Assembly (NCBI GenBank): GCA_031771865.1
Contig: JASISA010000036.1
Coordinates: 744,001 to 808,000 of the forward strand
Direction of reading: 5' to 3'
Source: Nothophaeocryptopus gaeumannii
Lineage: Eukaryota > Ascomycota > Dothideomycetes > Mycosphaerellales > Mycosphaerellaceae
DNA: 64,000 nucleotides
Within the stretch, counting starts at the first letter, position 1. Each line of letters opens with the position of its first letter. This document shows positions 32,321-42,300 of the stretch, piece by piece. A program made the position numbers and the translations under genes. Under the pieces are notes generated by a model. That model saw nothing but the letters and a program-made list of their open reading frames with translations, did not search any database and was not told where the DNA came from.

Positions 32321-33511
32321 TCATATCTTTCGCCGGCTGTACGCCCAATAAGCTTTGAATGGTAGCTTCCAATCTGTGACTCGGAGTTTCGGTTGAAAGA
32401 CGTCGAAGTCCAGTTGCTGAAGCTTGTCCAGCCACATCTGAGTGGCGAGTGCGGGCATATAGACACCAAAGGCACGCTCAATCTCTTGAGCCGGAGTCTC
32501 GCCCTTTCCAATTGAAGGCAGATGGATATGTTCCTCTTCGTCTTGATGTTCGAATTCGTGATCGGCGTCCTTTCCTGCGCGAAGGCTATCCATCATTTGG
32601 CGTGCAGTGATCAGGTGGTCGTTGGCTCGCGTGGCGACAGTGAAGACTGCATCACGGAGACCTTGGGCTTCGGCGCCGTTTCTCAGCACATCTTCTTCTC
32701 GAACTCCAGCTTCAGCCATGACGTCCGAAGGGAGTATCACGGCCCCGTGTCGCGTTGCACCGACATCTCCTGCTAGGTGTCCGCCTTGACTGCTGTGAGA
32801 GTTTGCAGGACCAGGGAAGGCGATCAAGGGCAATCCTCTCAGTACAGCTGATAATCCGACAGCCTTGCCAATGTGAGAAGCGATATGGTCCGCCGTCAAG
32901 CTTGCCATTGGCAAAGCCTGCAAGGTGAGATAGAGCAATGTGCTGTACGTATTTTCGGCATAGCTTTCTAGACTGGCCATGTCCGGGTACGGGGGATTTG
33001 AGAGATACTTCTCGCGGGTGTCGATGATACGCATGAACCAGCCTTTGCTGAACTTCGTTCGACCATTGGATTTCTCGATCACATCATCCGCTGCCTTAGC
33101 CAGAAGCAAGGCTATTGGCTGTTTCGGCGGCGTTCCTGCCAAAGCCTTCGTGATGGCATCCCGGTGAAACTGGAGTCTCATCATCCCAATGGTCGGTGTC
33201 GAAGTCGTATCGGCGGTCCGGGCCACATCGATGTTGAATGCTCGCAGAGCTACATACGCATCCCGGGCATGGCTGGGGATGTAAGGTATGAGGAGTGAGG
33301 AAGGCGTGTCGTACTTCCTCAGCAAATCCAGGCAGTACTTCCTCGCTCCGGCAATCTCAGAAGCAGATGTGATCTCTGCTCCCGACTGGATGACCTCAGA
33401 TGCCCATCGTCTTTGCATTAAGCCATTTTGATGTATTTTGATGGCATTCTTCGATGTAATGCCATTCCGGATATGGGTTGAACTTCTGGCAAAACTCTTC
33501 ATTGGCAGCAT
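32321..33511 (-). CDS. NDUFAF6-like mitochondrial complex I assembly factor
   Basis: Non-catalytic member of the squalene/phytoene synthase fold, needed in animals for early assembly of the ND1 module of respiratory complex I. The first true ATG is at 33511 (MLPMKSFARSSTHIRNG), giving 396 aa; the frame opens further upstream only with GTG. The first 40 residues are Arg/Ser/Lys-rich without acidic residues, a good mitochondrial presequence. Family motifs include DTPSSLLIPYIPSHARDAYVALRAFNIDVAR, a helix with DTREKYLSNPPYPDMASLESYAENTYSTLLYL and KAVGLSAVLRGLP. The Asp-rich catalytic motifs of true prenyl synthases (DxxxD) are degraded, as in NDUFAF6. It is divergent from RAD5, with 282 bp between start codons. 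Confidence 0.88.
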   Translation of the reverse strand: MLPMKSFARSSTHIRNGITSKNAIKIHQNGLMQRRWASEVIQSGAEITSASEIAGARKYCLDLLRKYDTPSSLLIPYIPSHARDAYVALRAFNIDVARTADTTSTPTIGMMRLQFHRDAITKALAGTPPKQPIALLLAKAADDVIEKSNGRTKFSKGWFMRIIDTREKYLSNPPYPDMASLESYAENTYSTLLYLTLQALPMASLTADHIASHIGKAVGLSAVLRGLPLIAFPGPANSHSSQGGHLAGDVGATRHGAVILPSDVMAEAGVREEDVLRNGAEAQGLRDAVFTVATRANDHLITARQMMDSLRAGKDADHEFEHQDEEEHIHLPSIGKGETPAQEIERAFGVYMPALATQMWLDKLQQLDFDVFQPKLRVTDWKLPFKAYWAYSRRKI

Positions 33512-33793
33512 TCTGTTAATGTGCTGGACTGTTGTCTTGTCAATGAGTGCTATCTCCCACTTCGATCCATCATGTTGATGACAGTTCCAGCGTTTCTGAT
33601 ATGCTGGAGCGTGAGTGGATGTCGTTGCCACCAGTAGTACTTCCTGCCTCCTAGTGAGCTAGTGAGCAGGGGTCTGGGTGCAGGAAACGCGAAAATGTCT
33701 CTGACGCAATGGCCACTTCGAGGCGCGTCACTTCGCGCGTCTTGCCTGCAACTCGCACGTCTTCGATGTCACAACACACATTCCACTTCCAGT

Positions 33794-36700
33794 ATGGACA
33801 TCGACGACCGGCCGTACAAGAAGAGACGCTTCTTTGCTGAAGACTCTTCTTCCGTCAAAGGCCACTCGCCCTCGCCCGAACCAGACCTGCCAAATGAAGC
33901 TGAGCCCACGCCTCAGAGCTCACCACCACCAGTAGTCGAGAACAAGAAGAACGTCTTCGATCCCGACACTTTCATAGCTGTCGTCGGTGCGGAAGTACCG
34001 GAAGATGCCATTCGAAGCTTACAGATCGTACACGGCAATAATCTCGAGCAAGCGATTAACGCTTATTTCGACGGCTCGTGGAAGTTCATTTCGGCAGCAC
34101 CTCCTCGGAAGAAATCCGCAACTCCGCCACAGGCGAATCAAAAGAAGTTGAATGTCAAGAGCGAGGATGGCAAGAGCAATGTGGCTTCGCAAGCTGCACC
34201 GAGTCGGGCAGCAATGGGATCGATGCCAGAGACGCGATATATCGGAGCGCTGGGGGTGGCAGGCTGGACAACTCGGAGTGGGAACAATCTGCTGAAGCCA
34301 GATGATGTAGTCAAGATACAACGTGTAAGACAAGCGCCGCGCGAAAAGATGGGACGTGGCGGCAAAACGCAACAGATTATGAGACGCACCCAGGATGTCA
34401 TCGTACGCTTTACGGACCAGAATGGCTCTGAGATCGGACGGTTGGAGAAAGACTCTGCCATGTGGATTGGAGCGCTCATAGATCAGAATGTGTGCCATTT
34501 CGAAGGACATTGCATCTACGCTCCAGAACGGATACGAACGAACGATACAGTGTACATCCAACTCCGGTGCTTCTTACTGCGTTCGGTTTTCGAGAGCGGC
34601 AGTCTAATCAAACCTATCGACAACAATCGTCAGACCGGCTTCTTCGAGGCTTCAGAAACGAACGAGGAGAGAGATTTGCGCCTTCGCCAGATAGGACTGG
34701 TGAAGCTGTTTTCCGAAATCAACCTTCACCCATCAACCATCAACGACTTGACTGCGAAGCACAAACGAGAGGGGATCTTACAGGCAGCTGAGGTGGCGGA
34801 GCAGTACGACCAGCAAGACGGCACGAAGAAGAAATCTAGTCAGGACAAGGAGAATGGTGGCTCTAGCCCACCTTCGGAAGAGAACGAGGAGGGAGAAGAG
34901 CTTGAGCAAGACCAGCTGGACACTCTGTACAAGAAGGCACAGTCTTTTGACTTCAACACGCCCGAAGCTCAGCCAGCTTCTACCTTTGCCATGGATCTAC
35001 GCAAGTACCAAAAGCAGGCACTGCATTGGATGTTGAACAAGGAAACCCTCCAAAAGGATGACCACAAGCAACAGAGTATGCACCCGCTATGGGAGGAGTA
35101 CGCTTGGCCAACAAAAGATGCTGAAGAAAAGGAGCTTCCAGCGGTCGAAGGCCAGGACTGCTTCTATGTCAATCCATACAGCGGTGAGCTGAGTTTGGAC
35201 TTTCCAGTACAGGAGCAGACCTGCCTAGGTGGTATCCTAGCAGACGAGATGGGTCTCGGCAAGACCATCGAGATGATGTCTTTGATCCATTCCCACAAAT
35301 CTCCTGAACACCAAGGCGTGATTGACGATACTGCCGATGTTGAGGTCGATGCGGTAAGCAGCTTGGCAAGACAACCCATCTCATCGGGCAAGATCAAGCG
35401 CGCGCCGGCCACCACGCTCGTCGTCGCTCCCATGTCTTTGCTTGCCCAATGGGCCAGTGAAGCTGAGCGAGCTTCCAAGTCAGGCACCATGAAGGTCCTT
35501 GTCTATTATGGCAGCGAGAAAGTAGCCCATCTTCAAACGCTTTGCTGTGGATCAAATCTTGGCTCCGCCCCTAATGTCATAATCACCAGCTACGGCGTTG
35601 TTCTTTCTGAATTCAACTCAGTGACGAACGCATTGAGTGGTAATCGAGCATCTTCTGGCGGTCTGTTCGGAGTCGAATACTGGCGTGTCATACTTGACGA
35701 GGCACACATGATCAAGAACCGTCAGTCGAAGACTGCAAAGGCATGTTACGAGCTTGCGGCGACCCATCGCTGGACTTTGACTGGTACGCCGATCGTCAAC
35801 AGATTGGAAGATCTGTTCTCACTCGTAAAGTTTCTCCGCGTTGAGCCTTGGAGCAACTTCAGCTTTTGGAAGACGTTCATCACGACACCATTCGAAAAAG
35901 GTGACTTCGTGCGAGCGCTGGACGTCGTGCAGACTGTGCTTGAGCCACTGGTGTTGCGTCGCACCAAAGACATGAAGACACCAAGTGGCGAAGCTTTGGT
36001 ACCTCTGCCTCCTCGAACGATCAAAATCGAGAAGCTCAAGCTGTCTGACCCTGAGAGGGATGTCTACGAGCATATCTACCTGAGGGCCAAGAAGACATTC
36101 AATCACAATTTGGAAGCCGGGACAATGATGAAGAACTACACTACCATCTTTGCGCAGATTCTTCGTCTTCGACAGAGTTGCTGCCACCCTATTTTGACAA
36201 GGAATAAGACAATCGTCGACGAGGAAGAGTCCGCGCAGGCTGAATCCGACATTGCAAATGGCCTTGCTGACGACATGGATCTTGGAGCGTTGATCGAAAA
36301 ATTTGAAGCTGACGAAGGCGAGCAAGACGCCAGTAAATACGGCGCGCACGTGCTCAAACAGATACAAGATGAGTCTGAGATGGAGTGTCCAATCTGCAGC
36401 GAAGAGCCCATGGAGGATCAAGCGGTGACTGGCTGCTGGCATTCGGCTTGCAGAAAATGTTTGCTGGACTACATCGAGCATCAGATCTCCAAGAACGAGC
36501 TGCCACGATGCTTCAACTGTCGCGAGCCTATCAACGCTCGTGACGTATTCGAGGTCATCAAGCACGAAGACGACGATGATCAAGACGAGAGCGACGTTCT
36601 CAACGCCGCAATGGACGTTGATGACGACGAGGAAGACCTCTACAGCAGCACACAAGCCAAGTCCAAGCTGAACCAGAGGAAGTGCAAGACCAGAATCTCG

Positions 36701-37243
36701 CTTCGAAGAGTCAACCAGCTCTCCTCGGCCAAGATCAATGAACTGACCACTACTCTCAAACGTCTGAAGAAAGCCGAGCCAACCACAAAATCCGTCGTCT
36801 TTAGTCAATTCACCTCCTTCCTCGACCTTCTCGCCCCAGCCCTCACCCACGCCGGAATCACATGGCTCCGCTTCGATGGCAGCATGTCCCAAAAAGAGCG
36901 AGCAAGAGTTCTCGCCGAGTTCGCCAGCAGACCGAAATTCACGATTTTACTTCTTTCTCTACGAGCAGGTGGCGTCGGTCTGAACTTGACATGTGCCAGG
37001 AGAGTTTACATGATGGATCCCTGGTGGAGTTTCGCTGTGGAGGCGCAGGCCATCGATCGAGTCCATCGCATGGGTCAGACGGAGGCAGTAGAGGTTACGA
37101 GGTATGTTGTTGAGGGAAGTATTGAAGAGAAGATGCTTCGCGTGCAGGAAAGGAAGAAATTTATTGCGACTTCGTTGGGGATGATGAGTGACGAGGAGAA
37201 GAAGTTGCAGAGGATCGATGATATCAAGGAGTTGCTCAGCTAG
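33794..37243 (+). CDS. RAD5: Rad5-type SNF2 helicase / E3 ubiquitin ligase
   Basis: DNA-damage-tolerance factor that promotes Lys63-linked polyubiquitination of PCNA with Ubc13-Mms2 and can reverse stalled forks. The chosen ATG is at 33794 (MDIDDRPYKKRRFF), giving 1149 aa; an in-frame extension to 33662 adds an Arg/Leu-rich stretch and is less likely. A UBA-like helical segment is near 60-100 and a HIRAN domain near 145-260. The SNF2 ATPase has Walker A DEMGLGKT near 483 and DEAH (VILDEAHMIKN) near 635. A C3HC4 RING (CPICSEEPMEDQAVTGCWHSACRKC ... CFNC) is inserted near 864. The helicase C-terminal half follows, with VVFSQFTSFLDLL and a QAIDRVHRMGQT motif. The HIRAN-SNF2-RING-HelC order is diagnostic for Rad5/HLTF. 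Confidence 0.95.
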   Translation: MDIDDRPYKKRRFFAEDSSSVKGHSPSPEPDLPNEAEPTPQSSPPPVVENKKNVFDPDTFIAVVGAEVPEDAIRSLQIVHGNNLEQAINAYFDGSWKFISAAPPRKKSATPPQANQKKLNVKSEDGKSNVASQAAPSRAAMGSMPETRYIGALGVAGWTTRSGNNLLKPDDVVKIQRVRQAPREKMGRGGKTQQIMRRTQDVIVRFTDQNGSEIGRLEKDSAMWIGALIDQNVCHFEGHCIYAPERIRTNDTVYIQLRCFLLRSVFESGSLIKPIDNNRQTGFFEASETNEERDLRLRQIGLVKLFSEINLHPSTINDLTAKHKREGILQAAEVAEQYDQQDGTKKKSSQDKENGGSSPPSEENEEGEELEQDQLDTLYKKAQSFDFNTPEAQPASTFAMDLRKYQKQALHWMLNKETLQKDDHKQQSMHPLWEEYAWPTKDAEEKELPAVEGQDCFYVNPYSGELSLDFPVQEQTCLGGILADEMGLGKTIEMMSLIHSHKSPEHQGVIDDTADVEVDAVSSLARQPISSGKIKRAPATTLVVAPMSLLAQWASEAERASKSGTMKVLVYYGSEKVAHLQTLCCGSNLGSAPNVIITSYGVVLSEFNSVTNALSGNRASSGGLFGVEYWRVILDEAHMIKNRQSKTAKACYELAATHRWTLTGTPIVNRLEDLFSLVKFLRVEPWSNFSFWKTFITTPFEKGDFVRALDVVQTVLEPLVLRRTKDMKTPSGEALVPLPPRTIKIEKLKLSDPERDVYEHIYLRAKKTFNHNLEAGTMMKNYTTIFAQILRLRQSCCHPILTRNKTIVDEEESAQAESDIANGLADDMDLGALIEKFEADEGEQDASKYGAHVLKQIQDESEMECPICSEEPMEDQAVTGCWHSACRKCLLDYIEHQISKNELPRCFNCREPINARDVFEVIKHEDDDDQDESDVLNAAMDVDDDEEDLYSSTQAKSKLNQRKCKTRISLRRVNQLSSAKINELTTTLKRLKKAEPTTKSVVFSQFTSFLDLLAPALTHAGITWLRFDGSMSQKERARVLAEFASRPKFTILLLSLRAGGVGLNLTCARRVYMMDPWWSFAVEAQAIDRVHRMGQTEAVEVTRYVVEGSIEEKMLRVQERKKFIATSLGMMSDEEKKLQRIDDIKELLS

Positions 37244-37337
37244 ATGAGTGGTTGTGTCAAGAGGGTGTATGTTTGCGGAGATCAGTCACAAGCAGATCGT
37301 GGGAGGTACAAATGCGAGCAAGCAAGGTTCAATGCCT

Positions 37338-37345
37338 ATATAAGA
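37338..37345 (+). promoter_or_regulatory. TATA box
   Basis: TATATAAG lies 64 bp before the ATG of the 94-aa gene at 37409. Spacing to the start codon is normal for a short fungal 5' leader. Confidence 0.5.
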
Positions 37346-37408
37346 CTACATAAGAAGACATCTCCATCACGAAGAATCTGCAAGACTTCCAAGACTTCCG
37401 CCACAGCC

Positions 37409-37693
37409 ATGTCCTCCTCCGCCTCCAGACCTCTCTACATGCTCCTCGTCCAGCATTCCTCATACGACCGCGCAGAAGTCACGGGGTGCTACGCCTCCCT
37501 CTATACTGCGCTTTCCAAGCTGCAGTACGTAGCCGAAAATCTAAACCGCCGCGAAGACAATGAATGTACAGACGTCGTGACCGTCGGTGGTACTTCGGGA
37601 TTGATGTGTACGAAAACTAATGGCGAGACGTGCCATGTATGGGTTGAGAGGGTGGAGGTGGAAGACGAAGGTGAGAGAGACGAACGTAGATGA
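37409..37693 (+). CDS. Small conserved-looking hypothetical protein
   Basis: ORF of 94 aa from the internal ATG (MSSSASRPLYMLLVQHSSYD); I do not recognise a family. It reads like a compact alpha/beta domain, with a Tyr/Leu/Val strand, a helix (YASLYTALSKLQYVAENL) and a later strand with CHVWVERVEVED. The preceding TATATAAG element and CT/AC-rich leader support expression. The frame is open upstream to 37244, just past the RAD5 stop, but that part lacks protein-like character. Only about 165 bp separates it from RAD5. A role cannot be proposed. Confidence 0.55.
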   Translation: MSSSASRPLYMLLVQHSSYDRAEVTGCYASLYTALSKLQYVAENLNRREDNECTDVVTVGGTSGLMCTKTNGETCHVWVERVEVEDEGERDERR

Positions 37694-37792
37694 TATCCCC
37701 ACGTTGAGAAAGTATCCCAGGATGCTAGAACGGGGACGCTTTCTGGTATGAGTAATTGATGTGAAGAACATCCGCAGACAGTTTTGTTACCC

Positions 37793-38545
37793 TCATCCTA
37801 CATTTCTCGCTCTTGTCTTCCCCTTCGGCCTCGGCTCCGGCTCCCTCACCTCCCCTTCCTTAACCTTCTTCCCAATAACATACTGCTGCACTTCCGGCAC
37901 ACAAACAGGATTTTCTGGTTGGAACGTATCAATCGTTTCATATACGATCTCTAAACCCATACTCGTCAGAAACCTTTTCTGCCCTTCCACGGTCATAGCA
38001 AGAGTCGGCTCGTCATTCCCCATGAACGGAATAGGATAACCTTCCACATAACTCCTCGTCTCATCGTACGCTGTCTTCTCATCTTCGGGCTTTACTTCTC
38101 CGTCTGCAGGTGTCTGGCCTATCACGATCACGCCGCCGACTTCCAAAGCGTTGACGTATTTGTGGACGGCGGAATGGAAGGAGGCGTAGTCGAGCATGAG
38201 GTGTGAGAAGATGATGAAAATTGCGTGGAAGGGTCCTGAGGGTTTGTAGCTGAGCATGTCGGACACGGTAAAGGTCCCTTTGAAGCGGGAAGTACAGTGA
38301 TGAATCATTTTGGGAGAGATGTCGACGCCGTGGACGTCTAGCTGCTTTTCTGATTTGGCTAGGAGTTCGATTACTGGGACGCCAGTTCCGCAGCCTACGT
38401 CTAGAACACGGAAGTTGGGTTGAAGGAGGGAGATGGCTTTTTCGACGACCGCGGTTTTAAAGGGGTTGTTTTTGTAGGCGTGTTCGTATTCAATTTCCAG
38501 CTTGTCGAACATCTCGAGGCCAATTAGGGAGCCTGGAGTTGTCAT
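37793..38545 (-). CDS. Class I SAM-dependent methyltransferase
   Basis: Single exon of 250 aa. Motif I NFRVLDVGCGTGVPVIELL near residues 45-63 binds S-adenosylmethionine, followed by motif II DVHGVDISPKMI and a post-I acidic residue. The later HAIFIIFSHLMLDY is the strand and helix after the active site. The layout matches Methyltransferase domain 11/25 enzymes. A basic C-terminal tail ends KGKTRARNVG. No substrate-binding feature separates a small-molecule enzyme from other types, and the neighbours give no pathway clue. Confidence 0.8.
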   Translation of the reverse strand: MTTPGSLIGLEMFDKLEIEYEHAYKNNPFKTAVVEKAISLLQPNFRVLDVGCGTGVPVIELLAKSEKQLDVHGVDISPKMIHHCTSRFKGTFTVSDMLSYKPSGPFHAIFIIFSHLMLDYASFHSAVHKYVNALEVGGVIVIGQTPADGEVKPEDEKTAYDETRSYVEGYPIPFMGNDEPTLAMTVEGQKRFLTSMGLEIVYETIDTFQPENPVCVPEVQQYVIGKKVKEGEVREPEPRPKGKTRARNVG

Positions 38546-38832
38546 GATTGCGTATTTCGTCTTGGAGAGCTTGAACTTCTATCGTTAGATCAAAGGGTCA
38601 GTTATCGCCATTTGGTAGGTCCAGTTCCGTTATGTGTAGCGACAGCTGAGGTCCGACGGTTCCACATCTACACGAAGCTTGGGCAGCCTAAGCTTCGACC
38701 TAGGAGCACCTGCAGGAGCATGCAGTGCCGAAAATGCCGGCCAGCTCGTACTTCCACATTATCTCTCCAGCATCTTTCGAGTATCCAAAGCGACGTTCTG
38801 GAGCAATCCAAGCGATCACTGGTGTGCTTCTG

Positions 38833-40170
38833 CTAACTTCCATATGCCTCCCTTGGAAAGGCATCCCACTCTTGCTTGAACTTATACGCACTCTTCCCCG
38901 CCCACAGAGGTCCAGGTCGTCGATTACCTCCAAACTCCATCGGCTCGTTGAACAAGTCATAGAATACGCCGTGGACATTGCCTTCTCCATCAAACTCGAT
39001 CTCGCCAGAGCATCCTCTTCCAAACCGTAGTCCGCCTTCCCAGCTGTCCCGCGCTCGCCAGCCGAATGTGAGGTTCTTGTTGACTTCGAAATCATCGATC
39101 TTGATATTGCCGGATTTCATTGCAAGCTCGAAGCCACCCCAAGTAACTCCGCTTTCATGGTCGACGCAAATAAACAAACGAAGATTCTCGGCTTGGTCAG
39201 GAAGCTGCTCTTCGAGCTGCCAGGAGTTAAGTGTGTACACTCCGGTGATATTGAACTGACGTTCGGACATGTCAGCGCGAGTGTCCATGGCATCGGCGTC
39301 AAAGAGGTAGCCTTCATACTCGATTGGGTGGTGCATTTTGAAAGGCTGGCTGGGTGCGGACTTCCTCGCGGTCTGTTTTAGTCGACCTTGGCCAGGCTCC
39401 CGCCTGATGCCTGGATCGTTCTTAATTGGTACAGGCGAAAGGGCTGAAGAGCTCTGAAAGACATTCTGTGGAGAGAAGTGCGATGTAGACCCGCGATCAG
39501 AATTTCTTGCAAGTGGCGTCTTGGGCTGTGGCGTCTTTTTTGGACCTGACGCCTTCTTCGAAATGTCGGATTTGGAGGCTGTCGCCTTGCTCGTCGTCGC
39601 CTTAGCAGTCTTCTGCCTTCCCGAGAGATCCTCATGATCGATATCGGTCGAAACATCCCCAACTTTCACGGAGATCTTGGTCTTCTTGGAGCTCGACTCG
39701 CTCTCAGCCCGCTTCGTGTTTTGGGGCTTGATCGCTTTCCGCACAGCAGCAGCGTACTCCTTCTTCATCTGGGTTTCCATGTCGAGGAGATGCGGAGGCT
39801 GCATCTTCAACTTGCCTTGTGACAAGGCTTGCTGAAGACGCACCTTTGCTGCGTTCTTATCCTTGGTCCGGTTGAGTCCATAATGAATAAGCTGAGCTTC
39901 CCACCAGTGGCCCACTTGATCCTTGACGTCCTGTTTTCAATTAGCGTACGTTGATGGCAGGTATGACATGATCGACAGTTGCGCATAACACCCCATGTGG
40001 GCGGATGAAGGCTGGCACAGGTGGACGGTTTGACCTACCTTCCCGGTCAACAGTCTCTTTATCTCCGATTCGGAGGCTCGAGGATGTCGCTTGAGTTCGC
40101 CGCCGACGTCGACGAGCAAGACGTCTCGATACACAAACTGGCCACGCACGACCGGCTGTATCGAGTCCAT
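38833..40170 (-). CDS. Conserved fungal protein of unknown function, two exons
   Basis: Exons are 40039-40170 and 38833-39930; the 108-bp intron (GTAGGT..AACAG) joins RLLTGK to DVKDQVGHWWEAQLIHYGLN in frame, for 409 aa. The start ATG at 40170 gives MDSIQPVVRGQFVYRD. Residues 1-100 form a predicted helical N-terminal domain. The middle (about 110-240) is Lys/Ser/Thr/Pro-rich, with basic patches suggesting nuclear localisation. The C-terminal 160 residues (YEGYLFDADAMDTRADMSER ... FGWRARDSWEGGLRFGRGCSG) look like a folded beta-rich domain. I do not recall a named family for it. Function is unknown. Confidence 0.75.
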
Positions 40171-40863
40171 GCTGGAACGTGTCTCTGTGCGAGTTGATTC
40201 AGTGGGTGTGCATCTGTCGCGGCAGAGTCGGTGGCAGCTCGACAGGGACGTGGCCGGCAGGAGAAAGTCGTGGGAAAAACTGAAAGTATTCAAGAAAGTA
40301 CGAGGAGACGAACGTTGATTTCGAGCTTTTGGAACTACTCGAGGAGTCAAGACAAGCCGCTCGTGTGTCATGGTGGGCGTAAGTCCATTCACCTACGACG
40401 AACACCATCTTTCTCAAGTCCGCACCCGTGTCTATTCCTACGCCTACGTCTGGCTCCTCGTGTAAAGCTAGTCAGTTGGTAGCTGAGTTGCTATTCCACG
40501 AAGTCAGTTCACGGGCAGCTGGAGCGCTGTCAGTCAGCAGAGTAAGTTTGTACGAGAGGTAGAGTGTGTAGTTGGTCGTATACAAGGTCATTAGTCGGCC
40601 GCCCATATGCACAAAAGGCCCGTCTCCCCTTCACTTCAATGCCACCCCACACTCCTATCATCACTCCATACCCTACGCCAAATCGTAAAAGGAAGGTACA
40701 AGACATCCAACAACATAAAAAGCAAGATGCCATGTTGCAAGGCAGCTGAGCAAGCAGAGCTGGGTATCATCCCGTTCCCAAACATGCAGATATCGTATGC
40801 TCGTGCAATTGAACAATGCTGAAAGAAGCACACCTTTGGACTCCAAAGGGGCGCAAGGAAAAT
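40171..40863. other. Intergenic region
   Basis: Promoter side of the two-exon conserved gene and 3' flank of the disordered gene. ORFs at 40199-40482 and 40530-40833 overlap on both strands and show no domain. Confidence 0.4.
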
Positions 40864-42165
40864 CTAATGATCCTCGAGCTTCTCGACCAGCCGGGTGTGG
40901 TTTTGCTGCGTCTCTCTGACACCGCTAGAAGTGGTGCTCGCACTTTCACTCCGTGCGAAGGTGACCCGACGAGGAGTCAAATCTGTCCTCATGGGAGAGC
41001 CCTGGCCTTGGCTTGAGCTGGTCGTTGTCTGGCTGCGAGGGATCTGTGAAGTGTGCGGTGAACCTAACTGAAATAAAGCTTGCAACGCGTCACGCTCTGC
41101 TTCTGCGGTCTGAGTCTCGGTGCGAATTGTCGCTGGCCGTCGGGGTTGAGCTCCATTGATGGGTGTCCGCGGAGGTGACATTCCATTACCAGTTGGCGGA
41201 AGTTGTTGATATGCTGGAGCCTGATAAGGCCCCCTCGAGCTGGAAGTGGGCCGAAGGTCTGGCGCAGGTTGCAGCCGTGGTGCCGTCCCTTGTTGCGCGT
41301 GAATTTGTTGTGATGGAGGCAAGTATTGTGAGTAGTTGCCAGAATGTCGCTTGGATGGCGGAGGGTTCACGTCTCCCGGACCGCGGCTGTAGTTGTCATA
41401 CACCGACAGTTTGGACGCACTATTGCTAAGACCGCTAGTTCCGGGTCGCGACTGATCCAGATGCGACATGCTGTTTCTGTTGCTTCGCGCTCGATCCGCG
41501 GCAAGTTGCTCGACCTCAGCAAGTGATTTATGCTCCCACCCGTTCTGAACTTTGGCCATAGCATACCCGAGACGCGTCTTCAGCGTCGCGGCTAACTCAC
41601 CGGCTTTGCTGCCCGAAGATGATACTGATTCTCGTCGCGAGTGCTGACCAGAGAACATGGAGGTGTATGGAGTGTTTGGTAGACTTGGGGCATTCTTGAC
41701 ATGGCCACTGGCGGTTCTCTTCGCGCCATTCGTCACTGCGGGCGATGTTACACTCATAGGGCTCGCAAGCGCACTCTCATTACCCATATGCGGCGTTCGT
41801 CCTCCATTTTCAGGTGTCCGGTCGCGGTGTATTTGCGATGTGCTTGCGGGTGGCTGAGTTGCATCATGCGCATTGAGGATCTTGCCCGAGGAAGACGTCG
41901 GGGATGTCAAGTCGGTGCAGGAAGTGAATTGCGACAAATTGCTGTCGCTGGCTTGTAATTTCGGTAAACTGCTTCCGGCACTGCTCTGGACGCTGATGAA
42001 CGATTCCTGACTCCCGGGTTGGGACAGCGGTGGTTGCTGCACGTTGCCTGCTTGCACTGTACGCGTCGACTTGGGTTGAGCGGGGCGCGATTCGCGGAGA
42101 TGCGACTGCGTCGAAGTCGTAGGGATATGAGGCGCGCTGGCGTAGTTGGCCGTCATCGTCTCCAT
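40864..42165 (-). CDS. Disordered protein with a Whi5/Nrm1-like motif
   Basis: Single exon; an ATG at 42165 gives 433 aa and the longer option at 42300 gives 478. Almost the whole protein is Ser/Pro/Gln/Thr-rich and disordered, with many SP and TP sites (SPTSS, TPENG, SPMSV, SPPRTP) that could be CDK targets. One ordered helix near residues 188-215 reads ELAATLKTRLGYAMAKVQNGW. It resembles the short SBF/MBF-binding motif of Whi5/Nrm1 repressors (TLK.RL.YA..KV). If correct, this is a G1/S transcription repressor controlled by phosphorylation. The motif is short, so this is a hypothesis. An alternative is an unrelated regulator of Pezizomycotina. Confidence 0.6.
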   Translation of the reverse strand: METMTANYASAPHIPTTSTQSHLRESRPAQPKSTRTVQAGNVQQPPLSQPGSQESFISVQSSAGSSLPKLQASDSNLSQFTSCTDLTSPTSSSGKILNAHDATQPPASTSQIHRDRTPENGGRTPHMGNESALASPMSVTSPAVTNGAKRTASGHVKNAPSLPNTPYTSMFSGQHSRRESVSSSGSKAGELAATLKTRLGYAMAKVQNGWEHKSLAEVEQLAADRARSNRNSMSHLDQSRPGTSGLSNSASKLSVYDNYSRGPGDVNPPPSKRHSGNYSQYLPPSQQIHAQQGTAPRLQPAPDLRPTSSSRGPYQAPAYQQLPPTGNGMSPPRTPINGAQPRRPATIRTETQTAEAERDALQALFQLGSPHTSQIPRSQTTTSSSQGQGSPMRTDLTPRRVTFARSESASTTSSGVRETQQNHTRLVEKLEDH

Positions 42166-42300
42166 GTCGGCCAGTCGCCTGGTTGTGCGCGAAGAAGAAC
42201 AGATATGTATGTGGTCGCTATGTTGGCGGTCGAGGCCGGGTGTACGCGAGTAGCGGATGGAGGCTGGTGTCCTCGTGAGAAGGTGAGAAGACTGACGCAT

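Noticed and set aside
35819..36892. 357-aa antisense ORF inside RAD5
   Set aside because: A shadow of the RAD5 helicase/RING exon; no independent support.
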